From: Pinus tabuliformis
Taxonomy: Eukaryota; Streptophyta; Pinopsida; Pinales; Pinaceae
Assembly (NCBI GenBank): GCA_031772625.1
Contig: CM062814.1
Location: forward strand, 367,545,781 to 367,609,780
Length of the DNA: 64,000 nt
Direction of reading: 5' to 3'
A program made the translations under genes and the position numbers. Below the pieces are notes generated by a model that saw only the letters and a program-made list of their open reading frames with translations, searched no databases and was not told the origin of the DNA. Positions 1 to 11,770 of this stretch are shown one piece after another. The first letter of the stretch is position 1. Each line of letters opens with the position of its first letter.

Positions 1-522
1 CCTGTTCCCAGAAGGTTTTGTTTTTCCTTAAACCTGACCCCCTCGCTAAACTGGGAAGCCTAAAGTACATTCCTCTAAGAGTGACCCTGGCCTCCCGAAG
101 CCATTTAGGGCCTTCTCTGAGCTTTTTCGAGCCATATTCACGCATCCTGTGGCCATGATACCATTACCCACGTGACTTTGTGACTTCGTGAATTCGCTAC
201 TTCGCAACTCCACATCTTCGCGACCTCCGACTGGTTGCGACTTATGACCACCATACGTTGTGCGAACTGTGACTAGATTTTGCACATCGCTACCTTGCAT
301 TCACTTTGTTACCTATGATCTTAGTCGCTTAGTGGCATTCTTGAAATCTATGACTATCCAACTTGCCTTCCCCGCGACCTCCTTGTCACTGGCTAAGTCT
401 CCTTTTTGTTTTACAGCTGCAATTGATTGTCATGCCATCTCTATCATCGTGGTACTGTGTTTTTGACATGGCAAGTAACATCCAGCTTGAGTGCATATCT
501 GTTCCTTCTTTAGAAAGATGAA

Positions 523-3500
523 ATGGGTCACTTGACTAATAAAGCTACTCAAGGCACCTCCAGAAGCGGGGCATGGGAGGCCGATCCAGAAGAACAACCA
601 CTTACCTTTGGAGACACTGCTTGGAACATAAGTAAAACTACCAGACTCTCCTCGTATACGATCTATGAGGAATTTGCTAAGAAGGATCTTCCAGAAACAT
701 AGGAAGACTTCCAGGTATATATCAACGTCAAGAAGTCAAAATTACATAAAGTAGCGGCACATCCACCAGTATTCCCATGCATGGAAACCATATAATGGAT
801 CTTGCAGTGTATAAGTATAGATGACTGGATGATTAGCGGTCATGAAGGGGCACCTATAGCCACCATCTCTTCAGCAGCCATCAGCTCCGACTACAAATTG
901 CCTGAGAAGCAACAAATTTCTAACACCAAGTGGCTCGTCGGGTTCACAATCCCAATGAAAGACATCTTGAGTGATTGGTGGTAAGAACCCGCAAAATTTT
1001 GGGTTAGGACATACCAGGCTTACAAGATAGAGGGCTATGTAAAGTATATCAATTAATCACTACAATGATATGCCAGTTATATGGCAAGTTAGACTGTGAT
1101 GTCTGTTCTGGCACATGGGTTCCTCTCATGTATGCTATAGCCACTCAAGGAACTATTTTTATTTGGGCAAGCATCCTCTCATCATCTTTGAGGACAAACA
1201 TAACCGCTTCCCAAAGCCCACCCATCGAGTAACCCCCAGAATTTTATATGTCATCATACCTCGTTGATGCTGTCTATTCGAGGTGCTACTTCGAGCACTA
1301 GAGATGTAATTGGGACGCGTTAGCAGCCCAACTCGTTCACTGCCACTACAAAGTCTTTTGGGACACAAATTATAGAAGAATGTTGGACGTAATATCCGAA
1401 ACATTTCTTATCCCATTATACCAGCTATTGTTCGGGGAAGAAGCACCTTGCATGTCACAGAGAGCCATGGAGACTGTGGTCAAGGTAGCTCATTGGTTCC
1501 CCATTGATGAAGGAACAATTGTCAGAGTGTTCAGTACTCATAAAGCTCCTCATGCTCTTCCGAAGTTCATCATGGATAGGACACTTCTATGAGAAGTCTG
1601 TTACCGAATGACATAGGGTTTCTCAAAGGTTTTGAACAAAGGCAAGAAGAAACCATGGCGACCTTCCCCTCTCACTATTGGGGTGTACGTGGTAGAAAAC
1701 TTCAAATAGGTAGAAGCAGTAGCCGAAGAACTGGATGGGATCCATTTCGTGACCCTCAATTACTGAACATATGATCCCGAGAAAGTCATAGCTGCCCGTT
1801 GTAAGAAGGCGAAATTCATTTGGTCTTATGCCCACACCAAAAAGGACCTCGAGAATGGGATTAGGAATTGGTATAACTCCACAAGGGAAATCAACCCGAG
1901 TGAGCAACAGGACATAGAAGATGAGCTCCTTAATGATTCCCAAGAGGACGTAAGCCTCAGAGAAAGAGGTTCAACCATGGAGAAACAGTGGCACGAAACA
2001 CCAAAGGGAGCTAAGGAATCAGGGAAGCGCAAAGGAAAATAGGTCCAAGACCTCCTAAGTGACAACAAGGAAGAATAAGTTACGCTCATACAAAGAAATG
2101 CCAAGTTGGCAAGAAATAAGCGAGAGCTAAAGAGGCAAAGAGAACTAGAAAGAAAGTAATCGCAGGACTCCGACGACAAGAGCTAGAATGAAAAAAGGAG
2201 AAATCAAGTGGAAGAGAAAAAGCGACAGGAAAAAGAAGAGAAATCACAAGACGGGATAGAGAGGAAAAAGCAAGAAGAAGCTGAAAAGCAGAAACAAGCA
2301 GAAGAAGCTAAAAGGAGAAAACAAGAGGAACACAAAAGGTTAGAACAAGAACTCAAGAACATGGAAGAGGAAATAGAAAGTCAACGGCCACTAGAAGAAG
2401 GAGAAAAGAGGCAGCAGGAAGAAGAACTTAGGATAAACAAGGAAAAGGAAGTAGACAAAAATGAACAAGGGGAGATAAGCAAAGAAGTTAACTTCAGCTC
2501 AGGACAAGGTGAGCTTCCTCCATTGGATGTACCTCCCGCTACTCCCCTCATTGGTGGACACCTTCCCCTCCAAGAGTTGGGCATCTCAAAATATCAAGAC
2601 GAGGAGGTCTTAGATCTAACTAAAATCACATTTGATGAAGTAAACCTCAAAATTATAAAGGATAGGAAGAAATCTTGTATCAGGAACCTAGCCGACCCAT
2701 TGTCAGTAACTACGGAAACAAATATCATGCCCAATATAATGACAAATCCTCAAATGATCTCCTTCGCTGGAACAACATTCGTGACTATCACGGAACACAA
2801 CGTAGCCAGCATGAGTAAAAAGATTGTAGACTTGCAAAATAGGTTATACACATCCGAGGAAAGGGCCACCGTTGCGGAACAAGGGAAGAAAAGGATGGAG
2901 GAGGAAAACGTGACACTCCACTTATTACACATAAGCTCAAAAAAATTCCAGGTGGTAATCACATCAGAAATAGAAATCATGGGGGAGACTATGGCAGTAG
3001 TGTATGAAGAAATGGAAAAACTGCACCACATTATAGCACCCATCGTGACCATTCAAACTCACTCAAAAGAGAGGGTTTCCATGATCAAAGAGGCCATGAC
3101 CGATTTGGATAAAATACATGAATGGTCTAAAAAGTACCCCGAAGCCCCAGGAGTGGTCCCTAGGAAAGATTGGATCGCTATGCAAAATACTAGGGTCCAA
3201 CTTTGTATCAAAGTTCATTGCAGAGAAAAATTGGCCAAAGATGTAGAGAGGGTGTTGGCCTCCTACAGATAGTTGTTCAGCAGTTTGGAATCAGTGATCC
3301 AACTACATGGGGCCCCCTCTATAGGAGAGATTGGATAGGTAAAAACTCAAGAGGACATCAATAATGAAGTACAGGCATTTGTAGAGACATATAGACAAGT
3401 ATCCCACATGGGAGATATGCCGATCTCAAGAGAAAATATCAAGCGCTATGCAGTAGACCCAGTGAGGCTCTACACCAAGTTGGGTACCTTGAATAATCAT

Positions 3501-3677
3501 ATACATGCCAAACAGAACACCCTCCTCCCAGATGCACTTGAGTACTTACACCGACATGGTGAAGGCCAGCTACAGATCTCTCCCATTGTGGCAGAATATA
3601 ACATATGGTGCACTTACCTGACAGAAAAGCTCAGGCTCAACATTTCAGAACTTGCCATCTGTAGATTAGTCAATTAG
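523..3677 (+). pseudogene. Degraded ~1050-codon reading frame inside U3 of the T1 5' LTR
   Basis: Function not recognised. A frame opens at ATG 523 and stays coding-like through 984. It shifts before 1380, then continues in one frame from 1380 to TAG at 3675-3677, broken only by stop codons. The longest open piece is 2208-3272 (354 codons). It encodes a Glu/Lys/Gln-rich, probably coiled-coil segment, followed by a moderately conserved C-terminal part with motifs such as PGVVPRKDWIAM. An upstream block includes HKAPHALPKFIMDRTLL. The other LTR carries the same protein in the same order, with different parts open. TAG codons at 2040-2042 and 3336-3338 are shared by both LTRs, so the parent copy already had them. 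The frame ends about 150 bases before the LTR TATA box. Alternative: a captured host fragment. Confidence 0.65.
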
Positions 3678-3829
3678 GATGGTACCCATTTTTGTGACAT
3701 TGTGTACTACGATAGCATAAAATTCCCTATGAATGTGAAAGGTCATGTAGAATTCCAAGAGTCATATGGTAGATGAAAGGTCATGAGGTAGCCCAAGAGT
3801 CAAGGGTAGACCAAGGGTCACTCTTATCC

Positions 3830-3836
3830 TATAAAT
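3830..3836 (+). promoter_or_regulatory. TATA box of T1 5' LTR
   Basis: TATAAAT lies about 150 bases after the end of the U3 reading frame and is conserved in the second LTR at 22069. No other strong TATA box was noticed nearby. It would put transcription start in the 3860s, making everything before it U3 and the following ~720 bases R/U5. Confidence 0.55.
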
Positions 3837-3888
3837 GTAACCTCATGCCTAATTTGTAAGGGCTTTTTGGCTGAGGACTATTTTGGAG

Positions 3889-3892
<4 letters not shown>

Positions 3893-3924
<32 letters not shown>
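3893..3924. repeat. (AT)n microsatellite in T1 5' LTR
   Basis: A run of about 16 AT units. The other LTR has (AC)n plus a short AT run at the same place (22132-22157), so the tract changed after insertion. Confidence 0.9.
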
Positions 3925-3927
<3 letters not shown>

Positions 3928-4590
3928 TAGATATATCACTTGAGAGAATTGATGTCCTTCTAATTAATACAAGAGTTGATTGTACGCTTCACTATTGAAT
4001 CCTTCAAATTTCTACGTACTGGTGCCATGAGTATTCTCCTCACTTGATAGATCGAATGTTCCTGAAAGCTATTTGATGTGCAGTATCCTCACATGTTGTT
4101 TCATACTTCAAATCTGGTTTTGCTACATATGAATGGTATTTGTCTTACTAACTCTATGCTCGTGCCGGTGAACTATTTCTTTTGGTATTAGTATAATCTG
4201 TCTTGACTACACAGTTATGTATGCTTATAAATGGTTGATTTTTGTGTACTGATTTGCAATCGTTAAGCATTATTCATCTAGTATACATAAGTCTTATCTA
4301 AAGTCCTGCTAATAGTAACTTTATATAAGATTATGTTGTTTACGTTTTGGCTATTCATGGTATATATGGTACAGGATATTTGTTAATTATTCTCTTATGT
4401 TTATTAAAGCTCATACATTCAATTAGGTTCATATCCCACCTCTGTACAAAGCTAGCTCTACAGAATTGAATGGAAGTCAGGCCTACATACCGGAAGGGAT
4501 CTCCAGCACACACGGTGTAGGCTCTAGTTGGGAACCTACACCGGATAGATCCCCTTGACTGTTGGTGTAAAATTCCATCCCATCAATAGA

Positions 4591-4608
4591 TTTGGTGCTA
4601 GAAGGAGG
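4591..4608 (+). other. Primer binding site of T1
   Basis: TTTGGTGCTAGAAGGAGG begins two bases after the LTR end, in the place of a minus-strand primer site. The TTTGGYGC start resembles primer sites of Tat/Athila-type elements. I cannot assign the tRNA with confidence. Confidence 0.5.
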
Positions 4609-4611
4609 GCC

Positions 4612-5652
4612 ATGGAAAGGACTAGAATCACTCCTCACACAGAGACTTCCCATCAAGGAAGTAACCAACCTCTTCCTCCCATCCCCCTTGAGATACGATA
4701 CAATCCTCCTTTCGGGCCACCCTTCACGAAACCACTCTAGGAAGAATCCCATATTCCCCTCCTTAAAGACACCCCCGGAGGAGAGGAACACCCTATGTAT
4801 GAAGTCACTAATCAACAACTCAGGGCTCTGCACCCTATCACACTCTAATTCGCCAGGGGTCTAAGATGTATTCCCACCACTAACTCCCTAGCCAACTCTT
4901 ACACCTCCAACCTTCAACATACACGTCAAGGCGTCTTGGTTAACTCCATATCGTAGTTAATCGGCCTAACCATGGATAACTACACAGACGTTGTTGAAAG
5001 ACTATCCATCAAAGGATTGGAAATCCAGCCTGAAGATGAAGAAGGGGAGCCTAACAATACCTTTACTAGTGAGAATAACTAGATATGTAGAGAAGAAATA
5101 CGTGGGAACAATCGATGAATCACTGAGGAAACCCCCATTAACAATCAACCTCTCACCAGGGGGCACTCATGGGATCTTAGGACAAGAAGTCGGGGACTAC
5201 ATTAGAGGCCACATAAACTTCTATAACAATCGGTGTCTCTTGATAAATCTAAGAAACACTCAGAATGTGAGAAACACTAGAGATATAGGACACCTCAAAG
5301 TGCCTAAAAGAGAAGGTAGGCGCCCCCCTCTCACTAGCAGGGGGTCAGGCACATATAGTGAATTAGAAGGAAATGATCATCACCTCCTTTTCAACCCCAG
5401 ATCAAACCACCATCCCCGGCCGCTGCCCTGGATGGCTCAATCCCCTTTAAACCTTAGAGACCTATTTCATGATATGCCTCGCCATTCTGAGAAGCACCTC
5501 CCAGAGTTCGACCCGGAGGAAGGGACCTCACCCGATGACCACATTAGCAATTTCTACTTAGCTTTGCAAATGATGAAGGTCCATTTCGTTGACATAGCAT
5601 GTCGCTTATTCTCGCACACCCTTGAAAATAGAGAGGCCACTTGGTATCGGGC
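4612..5652 (+). pseudogene. gag: T1 gag, N-terminal part (interrupted)
   Basis: The frame starts at ATG 4612 (MERTRITPHT) just after the primer site and is coding-like to about 5080. It then shifts by one into the frame that is open at 4991-5659. The C-terminal part has the Gag capsid-type block ending ENREATWY, which continues across the insertion at 10958 with QALPVASI and then WDEFWKSFLDKF, the usual order for Ty3/Gypsy Gag. Gag would form the particle core. Stops at about 4738 and 5079 and the insertion at 5653 inactivate it. Confidence 0.75.
5642..5652. repeat. Left target-site duplication of the gag insertion
   Basis: TGGTATCGGGC here matches TGGTATCAGGC at 10958-10968 in 10 of 11 bases. 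Removing one copy plus 5653-10957 rejoins the gag frame. Confidence 0.8.
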
Positions 5653-6650
5653 ATGGTAAATTTTAGGGTGAATTATAGCCCAAAGGCGAAATTTGAGGGT
5701 TTTTACATTTTAAGAGGGCAAATGTTTTATTAAAAACTCTTTTCATATAGTTAGCCCCAATTTTATTTAAAAAATAATTAATTTTTTTATTTTAGCCAAA
5801 ATAAAAAAATGGGCGGATAAACTAACCGAACATTCATTTGGCCCGATTCGCTGGTTTTGGAAAATCCTATTCCCTTAAAATCGCCGAATTTTGATATTTG
5901 CCCCTGGTTTGGGAGATTAAAATGATTTAATACCTTACATTGGGCGCAACTTTTTTTAATTCCATGGGCCAATACCACATGCCCAAAAACCATCTCTCAT
6001 TTCACAAAAATATTTATAAATATTTTATTTGAATATAATTTTATAACATTTTTTTATTAAATCTAAAAGCAAAAATATTATAAGTACTTTTAAGATATAT
6101 TTAAATCCCTTAACACATTCAAATATATGAGATATAAATAATAGTTATAAATTAAGATCCATTTTACCATATAAATTAGTCTAATAATTTTGTAACCATA
6201 TTTAAACTTTATTAATAAGCACATAAAAATTTAATACTTATAATATAACAATTTTTTAAACCATGGATATTCACCCCCACTTTACCATGGACATTATTAA
6301 GTCGTGAACATGCTTTTTTACAATACCATGGGCCAATACCATGACTTATCAATACCACATGCCCAAAAACCATCTCTCATTTTACAATCAAAATATTTTA
6401 TAGTTTTTTTTTTTTTTTTTTTTAATTTAATGTTATTACATTTTTGGTATCGAAAAGATATTGTAATGTCATGTTATGTTATCTAAACATTATGACTCAA
6501 TCAAATTAAAAAAATTGATTAATTAATTAATTAAAAACTAAAATATTTTGACTCAATGAAATTAAATAAAAATAGAAATTACATTAAAAAAATAAAATTA
6601 ATAATTAAACAAACCTAAATCCATTTTAACTTTGGATCTATCTAGAGATT

Positions 6651-6806
6651 TGATAATTAATAACCCTATGTTAAAATGAAGAGTCTACGTTATTATTTTA
6701 TGTAAAAAATTTAGGTTATTATTTTTATTGATAATTAATAACACTATGTTAAAATGAAGAGTCTACGTTATTATTTTATGTAAAAAATTTAGGTTATTAA
6801 TTTTAT
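6651..6806. repeat. Tandem duplication of a 78-bp unit
   Basis: Units 6651-6728 and 6729-6806 are nearly identical, both starting TGATAATTAATAAC. A third, eroded partial copy follows around 6855-6900. Confidence 0.85.
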
Positions 6807-6924
6807 TAATCAATTTTTGTTGAGTAAAGGTAAATTTGAAATAAAAAAAAAGTAACTCTATGTAAAAATGAAAATTCTACATTATTATTTTTTTTATTAT
6901 ATTAAGAGATATTGATTTGTTCAT

Positions 6925-8100
6925 TACTGGTTTTTGAGCTCAAGATTTATAAGAACCCATGGCATTCATGTGGAATATAGTGTATTTAAAGGGGGGAATT
7001 ATACCATCCTAAATCCATATTCTCATTCTCTCTCCCTTAGTTTTGATTCACATTTCGCATTAGCCTTAACTGTCGATCTCCTGTCGATCTCTCAAGAATT
7101 GTCGATCTCTCAAGCTTAGAGAGGGATGGATCTTGGCTCGTGTATATCTAAAGAGAGGTATGCTATGAATTCTTAAAGTAGTAAACTTGGATTTGCAAAA
7201 TGTAAGATTTTTTTTACACGGGGATATCTTAAAGTAGTATACTTGGATTTGCAAAATGTAATATTTTTTTTACATAGGGATATCATTTACTTTTGATTAT
7301 GCTCTTGCCTATTAAGTGCCCATATTCTAGTTTTGATGAGTTTTGATTATGGTTTTGATCAGGTGCAATGTCTATGACCCTCTCCTATTAAGTTTCTATA
7401 TTCTAGTTTTGATCAGGTGAAGCGTCTATGACCCTTGTCTATTCCTTGTCTATTAAGTGCCACCCTTGTCTATTCCTTGTCTATTAAGTGCCCATATTCT
7501 AGCTATCATCTGGGAGGTTTTTTTATTGCATCCAAGGATGTTGTCTTGTTCTGTGAAGTTACCAGTGGTTTTTGAGCTCCAGGTTTATGAGAACCCATGG
7601 TATTTCCCATGGTATTTGTGTGGAATATTGTCTTTTTAAAGGGGGAATTAAACTAGCCTATATCCATCTTCTCCCTCTTCCTCTTCCTATGCATCGAAAC
7701 CATCAGTTTTGATTCTCATTTCCCACTCGCTAGGTTTTGATTCTCATAAACTAGCCTTGATCCATCTTCTCCCTCTTCCTCTGGGTATCCCTCGAAACCC
7801 TCGATTTTGATTCTCATTTCCCACTTACTAGGTTTTGATTCTCATTTGCCATTCACCTTAACTAAGGATGGATCTAGGTTGGTGTGTATCAAAAGAGAGG
7901 TATATTGTGAATTCTTAAAGTAGTATACTCTGATTTGCAAAATGTAAGTCTTTTTACATAGGCATATAGTTTATTGGATTTCCAAAATGTAAGGTTTTTT
8001 TATATAGGGATATGGTTTACTTTTGATTATGGTTTTGATCAGGTGAAGCATCTATGACCCTTGCCTATTAAGTGCCCATATTCTACATATCACTTGGGAG
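6925..8100 (+). repeat. Two diverged ~0.55 kb direct repeats inside the insertion
   Basis: Blocks at about 6925-7530 and 7560-8100 share an ordered series of landmarks: GGTTTTTGAGCTC, AACCCATGG, TTTAAAGGGGGAATTA, a pyrimidine-rich stretch, GGATGGATCT, AAAGAGAGGTAT, GATTTGCAAAATGTAA, TTTACTTTTGATTATG and TATTAAGTGCCCATATTCTA. The pyrimidine-rich leader followed by mixed sequence resembles a 5' untranslated region with an intron, but no frame supports this. Confidence 0.7.
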
Positions 8101-8608
8101 GTTTGCATAGGTTGATCATGATTGTGAAACCCTATTCCAAAACAAAGACATCTATCCGCTTAATTAATCTTTTTTTTTCATTTTAAATAAAAATAAAAAT
8201 CAATAATATGAAAAATATCAATTATGGGGCTGAAAAAAAGCTAGAAGCACTAGTAGTTGTTGGGAGATTTCAGGTTTTCTAATATCATGAGAAAAATGTT
8301 TTTTTTGTTGCTTTATATTTTATAGTTTGTGTATAGTAAAATATGGTATATTAGTGACTTAATCACTTTCTATCTTAATGGTTAATTTTTTTAAATTCAT
8401 TTAAATTATAATTAATTAACTTGATATAAAAATTAACCATTACAAATTTAATTATATCTCAATTCAGAAATTGAAAGTGAAGATAATCATTCACTCAAAC
8501 ATGATAATTTTCCACAAGGAGGTCACTCACAAAACATAATTAAAAAAATATATATATTATTTAATTCCAAAACAAAAGACGTCATTTCAAGTTACAAGGG
8601 TTTGTCTA

Positions 8609-8661
<53 letters not shown>
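8609..8661. repeat. (AT)n(GT)n compound microsatellite
   Basis: About ten AT units run directly into about sixteen GT units. Confidence 0.95.
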
Positions 8662-8664
<3 letters not shown>

Positions 8665-10417
8665 CAAAATTAACCATCATGCAATATAATATTATGTTGA
8701 CACCATTAAATTAAAACATAAATTATTATTTTAATATGATAACTATAATTATTATTTTATATGTGTCCTTAGAGGTATCCTAAAGTGTTGTTAGATTCTA
8801 GCTAGTTCATTTTTTATCATGTTAAGGAAACAATTATAGCACCTAAGGTGACCATGTATATTCATTTTAAAACTTAAATATTTTGTAATAATTTTTGTCA
8901 ATATAGAAAATTTTAAAATTGAAATTCACTAAGCAAAATCATAACAACACTTATCTATTAATCTCTCTCAAAACTACATCTCTCCCTAGACTTTTGTAAT
9001 TAATATACATTTAAAAAATAAATATTCAAAACTGAAAACTAAATCTCTCCTTAGTTTCAAATGTTATATAAAATCTTTTTTAATTAGTACATATTAAAAA
9101 CTAAATATTCAAAACTCATTTTTATTCACATCGAGCCAAGTTTTCCAATGATGATCTAAAATCCAAAACCCTAGTAGAAAACCAATTCCTTGCCACATGA
9201 TAGGCTTCTTTGTGCTCAGATTACTGGGAGGATGATACTAATATGTAAAAACTGGCAATTCAAAAAATACTGTAAGATAAAGAATAAATAAGTTAATTAC
9301 ATTATAATTTTTTTGAGTTGAATTGCAAGCTGCAACCCTCGAAATTTAACAAAACATTACTTAAATCATGATCAGGCTATTTACCTGCTCGGAAATAGTA
9401 AAATCTCATCTTCCTTCTTAACTATTGCGAATATATGTAGGGCTTTACATTTTAAGGACGTCGCTTTGAAATGTTGAGCATTTTTGCAGGGCAGAAACCT
9501 CTTCTTTGACTGATGCGAGGGGTTCTCACTTATTTTTGACTAGGGCTTTGCGTTTTGGGGTTTCATCTTGATACATAAAATTCCAAGGGAGATGCAGGCT
9601 TATTATCATTGTTTTGCTTGGCCGCAGGAGTTTTAAGGCTGATTTTTATTGCAAAACTTTATGCGCTATAACCTTTCGCGCTAATTTTCACCATGCAGAT
9701 TTTATTAATATGTTATTTTAGTATGTAATGTTGGATTTTTTTTTCTTTTTAGTACTAAAAAGGTTTTGGTTTGGGAATATTGTCGATACAGTTGGGGCAT
9801 ACTTAATGATGGACATGGCTATACCTATACAATTTGTTACAACAAAAAAATGGGAGAATTCTATCTCCAATACTCATATTTGTTCATCTCCATCTAAAGA
9901 TAGGTAGGATGAGTAAAAAACATTTCACAAAATCCATGCTCTAACATAGCTACTTGGAAACTATTTTACAAACTAATTATATAACAATATACATAGATAG
10001 ATCATTCCTAATTTTTCAATAGGCCTCAAAGGAAGTACCCAAACTCAACGAGAAAGGATTGTAATCCCAATGCTTTGTTCCATTTAAATTCTTGTTCTCA
10101 CATTTCTTTCCTAGATTTCCTCCCTCTCATGACTACCATAGAGCTTAATGTTTGTTTAGCTACACTTGCATAAGTGAGAGTCCTAATGTCTACCTTTGTT
10201 ACCCCTAGGCTGAGGGAACATCTTCCCTCACTATCTCTAATCATTGTTCATCCCATGGACTATTAATTTGTTGTTTCACCATTTTTCCCTTGTATTTCTT
10301 CTCAATTTTTCCATTTTCACTTTTTTTTATTTTTTTGCACTTATCTTCTTCATGTCAATTTCTAAGGACTTATTGTGGCTTATTTCCCACTCCTCACTCA
10401 TATATTTATATTCCAAT

Positions 10418-10710
10418 ACATGAGAAATATATTTATATTCCATATGAGTAATATACATATTTCAGTCCTTGAGGGATTGCTTAGAAAACAAGGCTCATAG
10501 TCATTGCAAGAAATACACATTATGAGTCCAACACATTGTCACATGTAGGATTTCTCCCTACCACCTGCGCTAAACCTAATTGACTTTCCATGAGAAATAT
10601 CTTTATATTCCATATAAGGAATATACTTATAAAAAATATACTTGTTTTGGTTCTTGATGGATTGATTAACAAGGCTTCAAGCCATTGCAAGAAATACTCA
10701 TTATGAAATT
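10418..10710. repeat. Imperfect direct repeats near the insertion's right end
   Basis: About 10420-10520 and 10589-10707 share CATGAGAAATAT, TTTATATTCCATA, GGATTG and CATTGCAAGAAATAC in order, spaced about 170 bases apart. Confidence 0.7.
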
Positions 10711-10957
10711 TGCTAGCCCTTTACAAAGCCTTATATTATTTAGTGAAATATTCACAAAGATCTTACAAGATTTTATAATCCAATGAAAGATTTTCCATGA
10801 TTTTACAAGATAATATAATTTGGTGAGAGATTTGCCCAAAAAATTTATATATACATACTATATTATTGATAAAATCACCTTCCACTTTTCCTATATATCA
10901 TGGGGATTCACCCATTTATTATATATATAAATTTAGGGGCATTCTTAAAATTTTCCC

Positions 10958-10968
10958 TGGTATCAGGC
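10958..10968. repeat. Right target-site duplication of the gag insertion
   Basis: TGGTATCAGGC. This copy keeps the CAG codon expected by the gag frame, while the left copy has CGG. Confidence 0.8.
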
Positions 10969-11770
10969 GCTTCCTGTTGCCTCCATCTGAATGTGGGATG
11001 AGTTTTGGAAATCCTTTCTGGACAAATTTTTAGAAGATAAGACACCTTCCATGCTCCTCACCAAGCTCAGCACGCTGAAATGCCATAAGAAGGAGAAGGT
11101 AAAATATTTTAATCAACGTGTCACCACTATTTTGAACAAATTCCCCATGGATGTAGCCCTCGATGATTACATCACGATTGATTATTAACAAGGGCCCTGC
11201 CGCAAGACATCGATGTGTTCATTAAGCCCAAAGCCAAACTCACTCTCGTAGAGAATTTTTCCACTACGCTCGAGGTCGAAAAGGATCTTCCTTCAAGATT
11301 GAATCGAATCCTTGGAACATGAGTCGTGAGAAGATGCAAAGTCCTCCAGTAAGAAAAACTAGACCTCCTTAATTAAAATGATGGATAAGGATAAGACTCC
11401 TTCGATTTCGAAGGACTGACCTAATCTCTAAAGCAGCTAACTAACGAAGTATCTAAGCTAGAGCAAAGAACCAGTGATACTTCTGGAGGGTCCAAGACCG
11501 CTAAGCCTTTCTTCTGGAAGGCTAATAATCTTCCCCCTAAAGTCTCACAAAATCCCATCTCAACCTTCAACGTGGAGGAGTTAGGAAAAGATAACTTCTG
11601 CACTTTCCATCAGGCCTCACACTCTGAAAAAACCTACCCACAATGGCTCCATAATATGACCATTGTTGTCACCCAATTGTTAGAAGACCAGGTCGTCGGG
11701 GAAGCAGAAGTGGAAACTAAGAGTTGGGAGAAGATGATCCTCCCCTTGGTGATGATTCCCCGTCCACCGT
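10958..11770 (+). pseudogene. gag: T1 gag, C-terminal part with zinc-finger-like motif
   Basis: Gag resumes at 10958. After a TGA at 10989-10991 it reads WDEFWKSFLDKF and later VKYFNQRV, a normal Gag capsid C-terminus, with a stop at 11186-11188. Around 11590-11640 the motif CTFHQASHSEKTYPQW matches the Cys-His-His-Cys knuckle seen in Tat-type Gag, with the last Cys replaced by Tyr. Several frames are needed to read through, so it is dead. Confidence 0.7.

Larger units (their letters stand above)
1..4588 (+). repeat. 5' LTR of T1 (truncated by window start)
   Basis: Base 1 aligns with 18260, and the two copies stay collinear to 4588/22810 with substitutions, small indels and different microsatellites. 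The right end reads CATCAATA where the other copy has GATCAACA, so the terminal CA is mutated here. The LTR holds a long degraded reading frame (523-3677), a TATA box at 3830, an AT microsatellite, and about 750 bases of R/U5. At more than 4.5 kb this is very long for an LTR, but long LTRs are known in the Ogre/Tat group. Confidence 0.85.
5653..10957. mobile_element. 5.3 kb Mutator-like non-autonomous DNA transposon in T1 gag
   Basis: The insertion is defined by the broken gag frame and an 11-bp flanking duplication, a length typical of Mutator-like elements. The ends are weakly inverted: GGTAAATTTTAGGG near 5655 and, on the other strand from 10957, GGGAAAATTTTAAG. The interior is AT-rich, without any convincing coding frame, and holds several internal duplications listed separately. 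No transposase was seen, so it would depend on one supplied in trans. The superfamily rests on target length and short ends only. A composite of several insertions sharing outer ends cannot be excluded. Confidence 0.6.

Noticed and set aside
2381-2584. Antisense Ser-rich frames opposite the coiled-coil region (also 20327-20800)
   Set aside because: Their composition is the complement of the Glu/Lys-rich sense frame, which is supported by conservation between LTRs.
1-4588. Tandem host gene duplication as explanation for the 1-4588 / 18260-22810 repeat
   Set aside because: A primer site follows the first copy, gag-pol lies between, and the second copy ends exactly where interrupted G1 LTR resumes; this is an LTR pair.
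8100-9700. Host gene or miRNA precursor inside the Mutator-like insertion
   Set aside because: No frame, no long hairpin and no splice-consistent structure could be supported by eye.
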